Below are positions 1 through 8,467 of a stretch of DNA of 44,978 nucleotides, piece after piece. The number at the start of each line of letters is the position of its first letter. The first letter of the stretch is position 1. This stretch comes from an uncultured Prevotella sp. (lineage in GTDB: Bacteria; Bacteroidota; Bacteroidia; Bacteroidales; Bacteroidaceae), in contig CAJOQT010000056.1 in the NCBI GenBank assembly GCA_905236875.1, forward strand, positions 1 to 44,978, given 5' to 3'. The position numbers were made by a program, and so were the translations under genes. Below the pieces are notes generated by a model. The model was not told where the DNA came from. It was given only the letters and a program-made list of their open reading frames with translations, and did no database searches.

Positions 1-1
1 C

Positions 2-187
2 ATTCCGACGGGCAAGACCACTACGGTGCAGCGTGCGAAGGTCATCAACGGCGTGCCGACCGTCGTCACCTACGAGCAGCCTTCCTATTCTCATCCTGCC
101 GTCATGCTCAAGGACGTGCGCTTCGAGCTGGCACAGGACGGCTACAGGGAAGCACCCTCCAACTCCCCCCAAGGGGGAGGGGAGTGA
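2..187 (+). CDS. C-terminal end of an unidentified protein
   Basis: The open frame enters from the left edge and ends at TGA 185-187, giving the last 61 residues. The segment contains VINGVPTVVTYEQPSY and HPAVMLKDVRFELAQDGY and looks like a folded beta-rich C-terminal domain. I do not recognise the family. The last 11 or so residues (APSNSPQGGGE) and the stop codon come from a C/G-rich palindromic repeat (151-187) found many times in this window, so the ancestral protein probably ended near residue GYRE. The start and the rest of the gene lie outside the window. Confidence 0.6.
   Translation: MPTGKTTTVQRAKVINGVPTVVTYEQPSYSHPAVMLKDVRFELAQDGYREAPSNSPQGGGE
151..187. repeat. C/G-rich palindromic repeat (family B), supplies a C-terminus
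   Basis: The core CTCCCCCCAAGGGGGAGGGG folds as a short hairpin. The copy lies in frame at the end of the upstream gene and provides its last codons and its TGA. Confidence 0.75.
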
Positions 188-194
188 CAAGAAA

Positions 195-239
195 GACCCC
201 CTACCTATCCTCCCCCGAGGGGGAGGAATGGGGGCTCCC
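195..239. repeat. C/G-rich palindromic repeat (family B), intergenic
   Basis: This second copy has a CTCCCCCGAGGGGGAG core followed by a G-rich arm ending GGGGGCTCCC. It starts only about 8 bases after the first copy, so two units stand head to tail. Confidence 0.75.
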
Positions 240-262
240 TTTCAACGAAAGGCTCTTCAATG

Positions 263-292
263 AAAAGTCCCCGCAATCGCGGGGATTTTTTA
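263..292. terminator. Bidirectional terminator between convergent genes
   Basis: A perfect 7-bp stem (TCCCCGC, 268-274, with its complement at 279-285) closes a 4-base loop. It is flanked by AAAA on the left and a run of six T on the right. The plus-strand gene ends upstream of it and cydB ends at 290 on the other strand, so it can serve both. Confidence 0.85.
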
Positions 293-1456
293 GTAGGCGT
301 GATCGTTCCTGATCTCCTCCTTGTCGAGCTTTTTCTTGTCAATGGCACGCCAGGCATAGACGATGTAGGCGAGCACGAAGGGCACGAAGAAGGATACATA
401 GAACATGGTGCGCAGGGTGAACTCACTCGAACAGCTGTTGGCCAGCGTCAGCGACGACTGCAGGTCGGCGGTCGAGGGATAGTAGGCTGTGTTGTTCCAA
501 CCTGCTACAAGGAGCAGGCATAGCACGGTAATCACTGTTCCCACACCACTGTACCAGATTCCCTGGTTGGAGTTTTTCCAGATGGTAGCGGCAATACCCC
601 AAAGCACGAGGACAACACCTATTAATAATAGGATGAGGATGTACCACATGTCAAGCAGGTTGTGCAGGTACTTGTTAGGCTCCATCACGATGGTGCCATT
701 GGCATCAACGGCATAGCCGTCCATCAGCAGCAGGTGGACCAGATAGGTGACAAACAGGATGACGAAGGGGACGGCCGCTCCGATGAGGCGGACGGAGCCG
801 CGACTGCGGATGTCCTCATCATCGACATTGTTTATGACGTAAAGGATACCCAAGGTACGGGCAAGGAACATGACGGCGAGCCCGAAGATGAGCACCCAGG
901 GGTTGAGCAGCGCGTCAAGACCGTGTGAGGCGTTGGCCCAGGATGAAATCACTGGCGTGATTTCAAGTTGAGAGTTGAGAGTTGAGAGTTGAGAGCTGAC
1001 CAGATTGTCCTTGGCAATGAGGAAGTTGGAGCCTTCGAAGAACGTGGCTACGGCTCCACCGAGGAGCAGCGGTCCCAGCAGCCCGTTGAGTATGAGGAAG
1101 AACTGGAACGTACGCGGACCGAGGAAATTGCCGAGTTTGTTCTGGAACTCGTAGCTGACAGCCTGCAGCACGAACGTGAACAGGATAATCATCCACAGCC
1201 AGTAGGCACCGCCGAACGATGTGCTATAGAACAACGGGAACGAAGCGAAGAAGGCTCCGCCGAAGGTGACGAGCGTGGTAAAGGTGAACTCCCACTTGCG
1301 GCCCGTGGAGTTGATGACCAGCCGCTTGCCTTCTTCCGTCCATCCGAGTGAGCGCAGACACGAGTTGGCTCCCTGCACGAAGAGCAGAAACACGAGCAGT
1401 GCGCCCAACAGTGATACGATGAACCACCAGTAATGTTGCAGAAATTCGTATGTCAT
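290..1456 (-). CDS. cydB: Cytochrome bd ubiquinol oxidase subunit II
   Basis: Integral membrane subunit of the cytochrome bd quinol oxidase, which pairs with CydA to reduce O2 at high affinity. The 388-residue protein is strongly hydrophobic with about 8-9 membrane segments. It has the typical N-terminus (FLQHYWWFIVSLLGALLVFLLFVQGANS) and a charged C-terminal tail (AWRAIDKKKLDKEEI). It lies 31 bases downstream of cydA. Residues 154-166 (SSQLSTLNSQLEI) are not typical of the family and are encoded by a short-period repeat (966-999) also found in the DsbD gene of this window. The insertion sits in a loop before the conserved TPVISSWANASHGLDALLNPW segment. It keeps the frame and probably does not abolish activity. 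The 30 bases upstream of the start are AT-rich repeat. Confidence 0.95.
   Translation of the reverse strand: MTYEFLQHYWWFIVSLLGALLVFLLFVQGANSCLRSLGWTEEGKRLVINSTGRKWEFTFTTLVTFGGAFFASFPLFYSTSFGGAYWLWMIILFTFVLQAVSYEFQNKLGNFLGPRTFQFFLILNGLLGPLLLGGAVATFFEGSNFLIAKDNLVSSQLSTLNSQLEITPVISSWANASHGLDALLNPWVLIFGLAVMFLARTLGILYVINNVDDEDIRSRGSVRLIGAAVPFVILFVTYLVHLLLMDGYAVDANGTIVMEPNKYLHNLLDMWYILILLLIGVVLVLWGIAATIWKNSNQGIWYSGVGTVITVLCLLLVAGWNNTAYYPSTADLQSSLTLANSCSSEFTLRTMFYVSFFVPFVLAYIVYAWRAIDKKKLDKEEIRNDHAY
966..999. repeat. In-frame TTGAGAG repeat inside cydB (family D)
   Basis: Four tandem units of TTGAGAG or TTGAGAGC. The reverse strand encodes SSQLSTLNSQLEI. The same repeat and nearly the same peptide occur in the dsbD-like gene at 10800-10840. 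Confidence 0.8.
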
Positions 1457-1458
1457 GA

Positions 1459-1496
1459 TGATTTACTATTTACGGATTTACGATTTACTATTTAGA
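1459..1496. repeat. AT-rich spacer repeat between cydA and cydB
   Basis: Repeated units of the TTTACTATTTACG and GATTTACTATTTA type fill the cydA-cydB gap. Similar units fill gaps at 6228-6258 and 22133-22160, so this is a recurring spacer type rather than unique sequence. Confidence 0.6.
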
Positions 1497-3167
1497 AGAC
1501 TCCGGTCCTTTCTTGATTTGCTTGAGCAGGATGCTGATTTCCACGCCGAGCAGTACGGTGAAGAGGATGAGGAAGATGAAGAAGGTAAGCATGACCGAAG
1601 AGGACTGCAGGTCGGAGACGGCCACCCATGTGGGCAGCATGTCCTGGATGGTCCAGGGCTGACGGCCGAACTCTGCGACGAGCCATCCGCTCTCGGAAGC
1701 GATATATCCCAGCGGTATCAGCGCGATGGCCAGCCAGTAGTGCCAGGCAGGCAGGTTGGTCAGGGTATAGCCGTCGGCTGCCTTTTCCGGTAGCAGACCG
1801 ATGGCTGCCAGCAGTCTGCTGGTGATAACCGACAGGTAGGGTATCTTACAGGTCAGCAACAGGATAAGCCCGAAAAACACGATGAACAGACAACCCATAC
1901 CCACCATAACACGGAACGCCCAGAAGTTGACGGGGATGAAGGGCACGAGGTCGGCCTTGTCCTTGATGTAGCCATAGCCGAAATACTTCATGTTCTCTTT
2001 GAGGATGGAGATTTGAGATTTGAGATTTTCCTCGTCTGCTCCCTCGGCTTTCGCCTTGCGGTAGGCGGCAAGGGCTTCGATGGCTTGTCTGCCGCGTGCT
2101 ATCTTCTCATCGACCGACGGCTCCACTTGTCCGTCGGGGGTGGTATAGCCCTTCAACAAGTCGTTGATGCCAGGCACAAATCCGTGGATGTCGTTGGTTG
2201 CCATGAAGGAGAGGAAGTAGGGCATCTCAATCTTCAGTGGTGCCGACTCCTCATTCAGATAGTCCGGCTGACAGAAGGGACTGATCCACGCAATAGCTGT
2301 CAGGCCCTGATCTGTGCCGCCATTGTAGAGTGCCTCCATCGAAGCCAGCTTCATGGGCTGCGACTTGGCAACGTCCTGTCCGGCAAGATGACCGGTGGCT
2401 CCTGCCAGCAGTGCGGCGACGAGTCCTACGCCGGCACCTATCTTGATGCTCTCAAGGGCAAGCCTTGTCTCGCGTTTCTTCCACAGATACCAGCAGCTGA
2501 CACCTACGACAAACAACGCACCGATGATCCATGCGGAGGTTACCGTGTGGCAGAACTTGCTGACGGCAAACGGTGACAGCGCCACTTCGAAGAACGATAC
2601 CATCTCGTTGCGCATGGTGTCGGGGTTGAACTCACAACCCACAGGACACTGCATCCAGGCGTTGGCAACGAGAATCCACCAGGCCGAGATGGTTGCACCC
2701 AGACCGGTGAGCCAGGTAGAGGCGAGGTGGAAGCCTGCCGACACCTTCTTCCAGCCGAAGAACATGACGGCAACAAAGGTGGATTCCATGAAGAAGGCAA
2801 TGATACCCTCGACGGCTAACGGTGCCCCGAAGATGTCACCCACGAACCAGGAATAGTTGGACCAGTTGGTGCCGAACTCAAATTCGAGGATGATACCTGT
2901 GGCAACACCCATAGCAAAGTTGATGCCGAAGAGCTTCTGCCAGAACTTGGTCGTGTTGCGCCAGAAGTCAACGTCGGCTCTGTCGCCGGTCGGGTCCTGG
3001 TCAAAGGCCTTACGCTTGCGGTAGTAGATGGTCTCCATGATGCCCATGATGAGTGCCAGACCCAGCGTGAGCGGTACGAAGAGCCAGTGGTAGATGGCCG
3101 TCAGGGCAAACTGCGCCCTCGACCAGTCAATGGTTCCCGCGTCGATGTTTAATAATAGATTTGTCAT
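1488..3167 (-). CDS. cydA: Cytochrome bd ubiquinol oxidase subunit I
   Basis: Haem-bearing subunit of the bd quinol oxidase. Visible haem-site residues are His27 (AIYHWLF), Glu120 and Glu128 (VEGIIAFFMEST), His207 (KFCHTV) and the methionine near 421 in FWAFRVMVGMG. The quinol-site motif GRQPW is at 501-505. The 559-residue length is somewhat above the usual 520 or so, from a long soluble region between about 335 and 405. Within that region residues 381-391 (NLKSQISILKE) are encoded by a GATTTGA short-period repeat (2008-2028), another in-frame repeat. It is cotranscribed with the DUF4492 gene upstream and cydB downstream. The only sensible start is the ATG at 3167. Confidence 0.96.
   Translation of the reverse strand: MTNLLLNIDAGTIDWSRAQFALTAIYHWLFVPLTLGLALIMGIMETIYYRKRKAFDQDPTGDRADVDFWRNTTKFWQKLFGINFAMGVATGIILEFEFGTNWSNYSWFVGDIFGAPLAVEGIIAFFMESTFVAVMFFGWKKVSAGFHLASTWLTGLGATISAWWILVANAWMQCPVGCEFNPDTMRNEMVSFFEVALSPFAVSKFCHTVTSAWIIGALFVVGVSCWYLWKKRETRLALESIKIGAGVGLVAALLAGATGHLAGQDVAKSQPMKLASMEALYNGGTDQGLTAIAWISPFCQPDYLNEESAPLKIEMPYFLSFMATNDIHGFVPGINDLLKGYTTPDGQVEPSVDEKIARGRQAIEALAAYRKAKAEGADEENLKSQISILKENMKYFGYGYIKDKADLVPFIPVNFWAFRVMVGMGCLFIVFFGLILLLTCKIPYLSVITSRLLAAIGLLPEKAADGYTLTNLPAWHYWLAIALIPLGYIASESGWLVAEFGRQPWTIQDMLPTWVAVSDLQSSSVMLTFFIFLILFTVLLGVEISILLKQIKKGPESSK
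2008..2028. repeat. In-frame GAGATTT repeat inside cydA
   Basis: Three units of GAGATTT. The reverse strand encodes the KSQISI part of the CydA soluble region. A degenerate relative lies in the gap at 40762-40783. Confidence 0.55.
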
Positions 3168-3201
3168 AAGCGTTATAGTTTTGAAATTAGTTTTGAGGGA
3201 T

Positions 3202-3282
3202 GGGGCTCATGAGGCTTATGGGGCTTATGGGGCTTATGGGGCTTATGGGGCTCATGAGGCTTATGGGACTTATGGGTCTTAT
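3202..3282. repeat. 9-base tandem repeat, nine units (family C)
   Basis: Nine consecutive 9-base units of GGGGCTTAT or variants (GGGGCTCAT, GAGGCTTAT, GGGACTTAT). Related arrays occur at 6152-6214, 12624-12659, 10260-10286 and 29104-29157, the last two inside genes. The left unit begins 35 bases before cydA and the right end reaches into the DUF4492 gene, providing its TAA. Confidence 0.9.
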
Positions 3283-3512
3283 GGGACCCCGGGGGGATTG
3301 CTCCTCTCTATGACCTCATTGGCTACATACTCCGGTTTGTCACCTTGAGCATGCTCCTTCAGGAAGTCGGGGAAGAAAAAGAGCTTCAGGACGGCAAAGA
3401 TGATGAACAGCTTGATGAGAATGACAGCCCATAGTGTCTTGCCTATCGTCATGTGACGGAAGCCGTCGGCATAGAGGTCATAGGCTTTGTATAGGAAACT
3501 CTGCTTGTTCAT
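3279..3512 (-). CDS. DUF4492 small membrane protein of the cyd operon
   Basis: This 77-residue protein has one membrane segment (about residues 26-48, TLWAVILIKLFIIFAVLKLFFFPDFL). It matches the DUF4492 proteins found beside cydAB in Bacteroidota. The role is unknown; by position it may assist assembly or stability of the bd oxidase, as small subunits do elsewhere (inference). It is first in the operon, 111 bases before cydA. Its last residues (NPPGVP) and the TAA at 3279-3281 are made by the edge of the 9-base tandem repeat, so the original C-terminus has probably been replaced. Confidence 0.85.
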   Translation of the reverse strand: MNKQSFLYKAYDLYADGFRHMTIGKTLWAVILIKLFIIFAVLKLFFFPDFLKEHAQGDKPEYVANEVIERSNPPGVP

Positions 3513-3543
3513 AGCTTGCGGATAATGGGGTTATACCAAGATG

Positions 3544-3575
3544 CAAATATACAATATTATTTGATATGTGCCAAA
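3544..3575 (-). promoter_or_regulatory. Promoter of the cydAB operon
   Basis: On the minus strand a -33 TTTG (3572-3575) is followed by a 20-base spacer and the -7 element TATATTTG (3544-3551), the Bacteroidota sigma-ABfr pattern. It lies 32 bases upstream of the DUF4492 start. Confidence 0.75.
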
Positions 3576-3663
3576 TATAAATGGAAGTTTTGCTAAAAAT
3601 TGTTCAATTTTTCCCTATTTGTCTTAATTTTTAAACGTGACAACGGCTTGCTGGTAAATTTTT

Positions 3664-3694
3664 TTTGTCGTTTCGGTAGAAAACCCTACCTTTG
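3664..3694 (+). promoter_or_regulatory. Promoter of the coiled-coil protein gene
   Basis: TTTG (3664-3667), a 19-base spacer and TACCTTTG (3687-3694). The expected start of transcription is near 3700, about 18 bases before the ATG at 3719. It is divergent from the cyd promoter. Confidence 0.8.
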
Positions 3695-3718
3695 CAGTGT
3701 ATTAATCTGAAAAGGTAA

Positions 3719-4591
3719 ATGAAGAAATATATCTGGATACCCTTAGTGGTTGTCATCCTTCTGCTGTTGGCAGGTCTGGCTGGTCTGGGCTATTTTTTCT
3801 ATCAGGAACGCCAGAATAATATTGCCATGCAGGAACTGGCTGCCCTTGATAAGCAGGAGATGGAGAACGAGTATGAGCGCTTTGCCCAGCAGTACAGTGA
3901 GATGAAAACCCAAATCACCAATGACTCGATTATTGCCCAGTTGACACAGGAGCAGTTGCGTACCCAGCAGTTGCTCGAAGAACTGAAACGGGTGAAGAGC
4001 GATGATGCCCGCGAAATAGCACGTCTGAAGCGTGAATTGGCGACGGTGCGTGCCGTGTTGCGTGACTATGTAATGCAGATTGACTCATTGAACCGTCTTA
4101 ACCAGAACCTGATAGCAGAGAATACGCGCATTCAGGAAGAGTATGACGTAGCCACCCGTCGCATAGAAGGACTGGACAATGAACGGCAGGAACTGTCGGA
4201 GCGTGTGGCAATTGCTGCACAGCTCGATGCCACAGCCATCAGTATGTCGCTGCTGAAGAAGAACGGCAAGGCAGCCAAGAAGATGAAAGACTGCAAGAAT
4301 ATTGCCATCTCGTTTAACATTGCCCGCAATGTGACGGCAACAAACGGACAGAAAACCATTTATGTGCGTATCAACACGCCTACTGGAGAGACCTTGAACG
4401 GTGGCGGTACTATTGCCTTTGAGAACCGTACTATTGAGTACTCCATCAAAAAGGTCATAGAATATTCGGGCGAGGAAACTCCCGTTACCGTCTATTGGAA
4501 TGTAGCAGAGTATCTGGGTGCCGGCACGTATTCCGTCAGTATCTTTGCTGATGGTAACATGATCGGATCACGGAACTTTACCTTTAACTGA
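3719..4591 (+). CDS. Membrane-anchored coiled-coil protein
   Basis: The 290-residue protein has an N-terminal membrane anchor (about residues 5-27, IPLVVVILLLLAGLAGLGYFF), then a long charged coiled coil (about 30-165, rich in E, Q, R and L heptads). A compact C-terminal beta domain (about 185-290) follows, containing ISFNIARNVTATNGQKTIYV and YSVSIFADG. The C-terminal domain is probably periplasmic if the anchor is in the inner membrane. Similar Bacteroidota proteins are annotated only as hypothetical or SMC-like because of the coiled coil; that name would be misleading here. It has its own promoter and precedes the TolC-HlyD-permease genes, so a structural link to that export set is possible but unproven. 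Confidence 0.7.
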   Translation: MKKYIWIPLVVVILLLLAGLAGLGYFFYQERQNNIAMQELAALDKQEMENEYERFAQQYSEMKTQITNDSIIAQLTQEQLRTQQLLEELKRVKSDDAREIARLKRELATVRAVLRDYVMQIDSLNRLNQNLIAENTRIQEEYDVATRRIEGLDNERQELSERVAIAAQLDATAISMSLLKKNGKAAKKMKDCKNIAISFNIARNVTATNGQKTIYVRINTPTGETLNGGGTIAFENRTIEYSIKKVIEYSGEETPVTVYWNVAEYLGAGTYSVSIFADGNMIGSRNFTFN

Positions 4592-4647
4592 TAATGGATA
4601 ATTGACAATTGAAAATTACACAGACAATGAACATTAAAGAAAGATAC

Positions 4648-6165
4648 ATGGCAGAAAGGACGGTGAAATGGTTCTTACTTTTTTACCTTTTTACCTTTTT
4701 ACCTTTCACGATGTACGCGCAACGGCTCCTGCCCCTTGACTCCTGTCGGGCATTAGCCCTGCGTAACAACAAGCATTTGCAGGTGTCGGCCGTCAAACAG
4801 GACGTGGCAGCTAACATCCGCCGTTCTGCCCGTACGAAATATCTGCCTCACGTCAGTGCTTTCGGCGGATATGTGCATACAACCCGTGAAGTGTCTATCC
4901 TGAATAACGATCAGAAGAATGCCTTGAGCAATCTGGGCACTGATGCGGCTAATGGTGTCGGTAAGGGCGTGAACGAAATCATGGGTTCGCTGCCGGTTGA
5001 GACATGGGCTGCACTCGGTCAGATGGGTGTCACACCAGAAGGCTTGTCACAGTTGCTACAACCCCAGCTGACAGGCATGGCGACCGAACTGAATGGCATA
5101 GGTCAGGGAATCATTGATGCTTTCCGTACTGATACCCGCAATATCTGGGGCGGATCCATCATGGTGACTCAACCCGTCTTCATGGGTGGAGCCATCGTTG
5201 CCTACAACAAGATGACCGACATTGGCGAGGACATGATGCGTAACAGCGCAGACGTACAGCTGCAGTCAACGCTTTATACTATCGACCAGGCTTATTGGAC
5301 GGTAGTTTCGCTGAAGCATAAGAAACGGCTGGCGGAGGCTTATCTCGACTTGGTCAAGAAGCTGGACTCCGATGTCAACAAGATGATTGAGGAAGGTGTG
5401 GCAACGCGCAGCGAAGGCTTGAGTGTCGATGTGAAGGTCAATGAGGCCGAGATGAGTGTAACACAGGTAGATGACGGTTTGTCACTGGCAAAGATGTACC
5501 TTTGTCAGCTGTGTGGCCTGCCGCTTGACGAACAAATCATCCTGCCCGAAGAAGACGTTGAGAATCTGACTGCTGACGAGTACCAGCCGCTGGTCAATGT
5601 AGAGGAGGCTGCTGCCAATCGTCCGGAAATCCGTTTGCTGCAGAACACGGTAGATATGAGTCATCAGGCAACCAATCTGCTTAAAGCAGGAAACCTGCCT
5701 CAAGTAGCACTTTTCGGTGGCTATTCCATCAGTAATCCCAATGTGTTCAATGGCTTTGAGAAGAAGTTCGGAGGCATGTGGAACATCGGAGTGCTGGTGC
5801 GTGTACCTATCTGGAACTGGGGTGATGTGGCATATAAGGTTCGTGCTTCTAAAGGAGTGACGACGATTGCTACGCTTGAAATGACCGATGCTCGCGAAAA
5901 GATAGAACTGCAGATCAACCAGAGTCAGTTCCGAGTGAACGAGTCTCTCAAGAAACTCGATATGGCCCGTGCCAATATCAAGCGTGCAGAAGAGAACCTG
6001 CGTGTAGCTACACTCGGCTTCCAGGAAGGCGTGATACAGAGTACTACCGTCATGGAGGCCCAGACGGCCTGGTTGCAGGCACAGTCACAGAAGATTGATG
6101 CAGAGATTGATGTCAAGCTCAGCCATGTGAACCTCCAGAAGGCCATTGGCTCATTAGCCCCATGA
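4648..6165 (+). CDS. TolC-family outer membrane efflux protein
   Basis: Outer-membrane channel component of a tripartite exporter with the HlyD protein and permeases that follow. The mature part has the TolC/OEP pattern of long amphipathic helices in two repeats, beginning LPLDSCRALALRNNKHLQVSAVKQDVAANIRRSA and ending in a second OEP repeat (AREKIELQINQSQFRVNESLKKLDMA). I chose ATG 4648, which follows a purine run (AAAGAAAGA) and gives a normal signal peptide; ATG 4627 is possible. The hydrophobic core (FLLFYLFTFLPF) is encoded by a TTTTTACC tandem repeat. The last codons (LAP and TGA) fall in the 9-base repeat array, so both ends are shaped by repeats. Confidence 0.9.
   Translation: MAERTVKWFLLFYLFTFLPFTMYAQRLLPLDSCRALALRNNKHLQVSAVKQDVAANIRRSARTKYLPHVSAFGGYVHTTREVSILNNDQKNALSNLGTDAANGVGKGVNEIMGSLPVETWAALGQMGVTPEGLSQLLQPQLTGMATELNGIGQGIIDAFRTDTRNIWGGSIMVTQPVFMGGAIVAYNKMTDIGEDMMRNSADVQLQSTLYTIDQAYWTVVSLKHKKRLAEAYLDLVKKLDSDVNKMIEEGVATRSEGLSVDVKVNEAEMSVTQVDDGLSLAKMYLCQLCGLPLDEQIILPEEDVENLTADEYQPLVNVEEAAANRPEIRLLQNTVDMSHQATNLLKAGNLPQVALFGGYSISNPNVFNGFEKKFGGMWNIGVLVRVPIWNWGDVAYKVRASKGVTTIATLEMTDAREKIELQINQSQFRVNESLKKLDMARANIKRAEENLRVATLGFQEGVIQSTTVMEAQTAWLQAQSQKIDAEIDVKLSHVNLQKAIGSLAP
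4675..4706. repeat. TTTTTACC repeat encoding a signal-peptide core (family F)
   Basis: Three to four units of TTTTTACC encode the hydrophobic stretch of the TolC signal peptide. Related T/C-rich repeats occur at 18541-18600 and 40806-40839. Confidence 0.7.
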
Positions 6166-6214
6166 GTCCCATGAGTCCCATGAGTCCCATGAGCCTCATG
6201 AGCCCTATGAGCCC
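6152..6214. repeat. 9-base tandem repeat, seven units (family C)
   Basis: Seven 9-base units of CATGAGTCC or CATGAGCCC, the complement of the type at 3202-3282. The TGA at 6163-6165 inside the second unit is the stop codon of the TolC gene. Confidence 0.9.
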
Positions 6215-6227
6215 CATGAATTAAGAA

Positions 6228-6258
6228 AAGTAAATCGAAAATCGTTAAATAGTAAATA
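6228..6258. repeat. AT-rich spacer repeat before the HlyD gene
   Basis: AAATCGAAAATCG and TTAAATAGTAAAT units of the same type as the cydA-cydB spacer fill the gap just before the HlyD start. Confidence 0.45.
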
Positions 6259-6265
6259 TAATAAG

Positions 6266-7252
6266 ATGTCAGCTAAATCACAACACAACAATATCTTGCT
6301 TGCCATTGCAGGATTTGCAGCAGTCGTCATCATTGTTGCACTGATAGGTTATTTTGCCCTTGGACGTGACCCCGAGGTGCTTCAGGGTCAGATGGAAGTG
6401 ACGGAGTATCGTGTGTCGAGCAAGGTACCCGGACGTATCCTTGAGATTCGTGTCAAGGAAGGTGACTATGTTAAAGTAGGCGATACACTGGCCATACTCG
6501 ACGCTCCTGAGGTACGTGCCAAGATGGAACAGGCACAGGGTGCTGAAGCCGCTGCCGCCGCTATGGAACTGAAAGCCCAGAACGGTGCCCGTCAGGAACA
6601 GATACAGGGTGCCTATCAGTTGTGGCAGCAGGCCAAGGCCGGACTGGAGATTGCCGAGAAGTCGTATAAACGCGTGCAACACCTTTTCGACGAGGGAGTT
6701 CTGTCTGCCCAGAAGCGTGATGAGGCCTTTGCCAGTTACAAGGCAATGGAGGCCCAGGCTATGGCTGCCAAGAGCCAGTATGACATGGCGGTCAACGGTG
6801 CCCGTCGTGAGGACAAACTGGCTGCTCAGGCTCAGGTCAGTCGTGCCCGTGGTGCTGTGCAGGAAGTTAACTCCTATATCCACGAAACGGTTCAGATTGC
6901 CCAGATGGAAGGTGAGGTGGTCGATATCTATCCGAAAGTCGGCGAGCTTGTGGGCACAGGCTCGCCCATCATGTCGATTGCCGTGATGGACGATATGTGG
7001 GGCACGTTCAATATCCGTGAGGATCAGTTGAACGATATGAAGGTCGGCTCTGAGTTTACCGCTTTCGTACCCGCCTTCAATAAAGATATCAAGATGAAAG
7101 TCTATTACCTGAAGGATCAGGGCTCGTATGCTGTCTGGAAGGCCACGAAGGCCAACGGCCAGTATGATCTGAAGACCTTCGAGGTGAAGGCCCGTCCTGT
7201 CGAGAAACTCGATGGCCTCCGTCCTGGCATGTCGCTGATTATTAGGAAGTGA
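6266..7252 (+). CDS. HlyD-family membrane fusion protein
   Basis: Periplasmic adaptor linking an inner-membrane transporter to TolC. Residues about 10-33 form the membrane anchor (ILLAIAGFAAVVIIVALIGYFAL). A lipoyl-like half (VSSKVPGRILEIRVKEGDYVKVGDTLAILD, about 49-78) is followed by a helical hairpin (about 80-200), the second lipoyl half with a beta-barrel (MEGEVVDIYPKVGELVGTGSPIMSI), and a C-terminal domain ending LRPGMSLIIRK. The 328-residue length is normal for the family. The ATG at 6266 is 100 bases after the TolC stop; the gap is filled with repeat sequence. Confidence 0.92.
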   Translation: MSAKSQHNNILLAIAGFAAVVIIVALIGYFALGRDPEVLQGQMEVTEYRVSSKVPGRILEIRVKEGDYVKVGDTLAILDAPEVRAKMEQAQGAEAAAAAMELKAQNGARQEQIQGAYQLWQQAKAGLEIAEKSYKRVQHLFDEGVLSAQKRDEAFASYKAMEAQAMAAKSQYDMAVNGARREDKLAAQAQVSRARGAVQEVNSYIHETVQIAQMEGEVVDIYPKVGELVGTGSPIMSIAVMDDMWGTFNIREDQLNDMKVGSEFTAFVPAFNKDIKMKVYYLKDQGSYAVWKATKANGQYDLKTFEVKARPVEKLDGLRPGMSLIIRK

Positions 7253-7299
7253 GTAGTAAGAGGTAAGAAGTAAGAGGTAAGAAGTAAGAGGTAAGAAGT
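7252..7299. repeat. AAGAGGTAAGAAGT repeat carrying a start region (family E)
   Basis: Tandem units alternating AGAGGTAAG and AGAAGTAAG fill the gap between the HlyD gene and the permease. The units contain AGAGG, which resembles a ribosome binding site. The last unit has TGAAG in place of TAAG and creates the GTG start codon used next. Confidence 0.75.
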
Positions 7300-8467
7300 G
7301 AAGTACCTTAGGAATATCTGGCTGATTGCAGGGCGCGAGCGTAAGATTCTCTTGAAGAATCCCATCTACCTGTGTTGTATGCTCGTGTTCCCGATCCTGA
7401 CGCTGTTCTTCTTCACCACGCTGTTGGATGAAGGAGTGCCTCAGGAGTTGCCGGTGGGTGTGGTCGATCTTGATAACACCTCCACGTCGCGGGCACTCAT
7501 CCGTCGTCTCGACGGTTTCCAGAATTCCCAGGTGGTAGCGCATTATGCGTCTGTGGCTGAGGCCCGCCATGCCATGCAGGAGAATGAGATATACGGATTC
7601 CTGTATTTCCCCAAGGGTACGACCGATAATCTCCTTTCCGCCCGACGTCCGAAGGTCTCTTATTATTACAGTAATATATCGCTGGCGGCAGGATCGATGG
7701 TGATGAAGGATCTGAAGACCGTCTCCACACTCGGTTCTGCAGCGGTGGGACAGGCCACGATGCGTGCCAAGGGCTTTACGCCTCAGCAGATCCAGACCTT
7801 CCTGCAGCCTGTCCGCATCGACCTGCATCAGGTGGCTAATCCCTGGAGCAACTACAACATGTATCTCTCTACTGTTTTTGTGCCAGGTGTGATGATGCTC
7901 TTCATGTTCCTCATCTCGGCCTATTCCTTAGGTATGGAACTGAAGTTCGATCGTGGCAAGGAGTGGATTGCGAGGGCCGACGGCAATATCGTCGTTGCGA
8001 TATTGGGCAAGTTCCTGCCTCAGGCGCTCGTTTTCCTCATGCTGATATTCTTCTATGAGTTCTATATCTATCATGTACTCCATTTCGCCCATGTGGGCGG
8101 ATGGGGTTATATCATCCTGTTAGCCGTGCTTCAGGTGTTTGCCTCCATCGGTTTCGGCATCTTCATCTTCGGCCTTATGCCGTCGCTGCGCATGTCTATG
8201 AGTATCTGCTCGCTCTGGGGTGTGCTCAGCTTCTCGCTGGCAGGCTCCGCCTTCCCCATGATGGGCATGGACGCGCCGATACAGGCGCTGACGTGGCTTT
8301 TCCCGCTGCGTCATTATTATATGTTGTATCAGATTACGGTGTTCAACGGCTATCCGCTCATCGACTCTTGGTTCCACCTGGTGGCCCTCGTTGGCTTCAC
8401 GCTGCTGCCTTGGGTCGTCGTCCATAAGATCAAAAATGCAATGCTGACGTATGTCTATATACCGTAA
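7298..8467 (+). CDS. ABC-2 type transporter permease, first of a pair
   Basis: Inner-membrane permease of 389 residues with the ABC-2 layout: one N-terminal membrane helix (about 23-42, IYLCCMLVFPILTLFFFTTLL), a large periplasmic domain (about 45-185), then five C-terminal helices (about 190-385). GVVDLDNTSTSRALIRRLD is typical of the YhgE/Pip-like and YbhS/YbhR-like external domain. The frame begins at GTG 7298, the last unit of the upstream repeat; there is no ATG nearby that keeps the conserved WLIAGRERKILLKNP start. The end overlaps the next gene by 17 bases. No ATPase gene is adjacent. Confidence 0.88.
   Translation: MKYLRNIWLIAGRERKILLKNPIYLCCMLVFPILTLFFFTTLLDEGVPQELPVGVVDLDNTSTSRALIRRLDGFQNSQVVAHYASVAEARHAMQENEIYGFLYFPKGTTDNLLSARRPKVSYYYSNISLAAGSMVMKDLKTVSTLGSAAVGQATMRAKGFTPQQIQTFLQPVRIDLHQVANPWSNYNMYLSTVFVPGVMMLFMFLISAYSLGMELKFDRGKEWIARADGNIVVAILGKFLPQALVFLMLIFFYEFYIYHVLHFAHVGGWGYIILLAVLQVFASIGFGIFIFGLMPSLRMSMSICSLWGVLSFSLAGSAFPMMGMDAPIQALTWLFPLRHYYMLYQITVFNGYPLIDSWFHLVALVGFTLLPWVVVHKIKNAMLTYVYIP

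Noticed and set aside
3202..3282. CRISPR array
   Set aside because: The units are 9 bases without spacers, and no cas genes are present.
6278..7828. Long minus-strand frame (516 codons) opposite hlyD and the first permease
   Set aside because: It overlaps two clear genes of known families on the other strand; its His-rich, low-complexity translation is a typical shadow.
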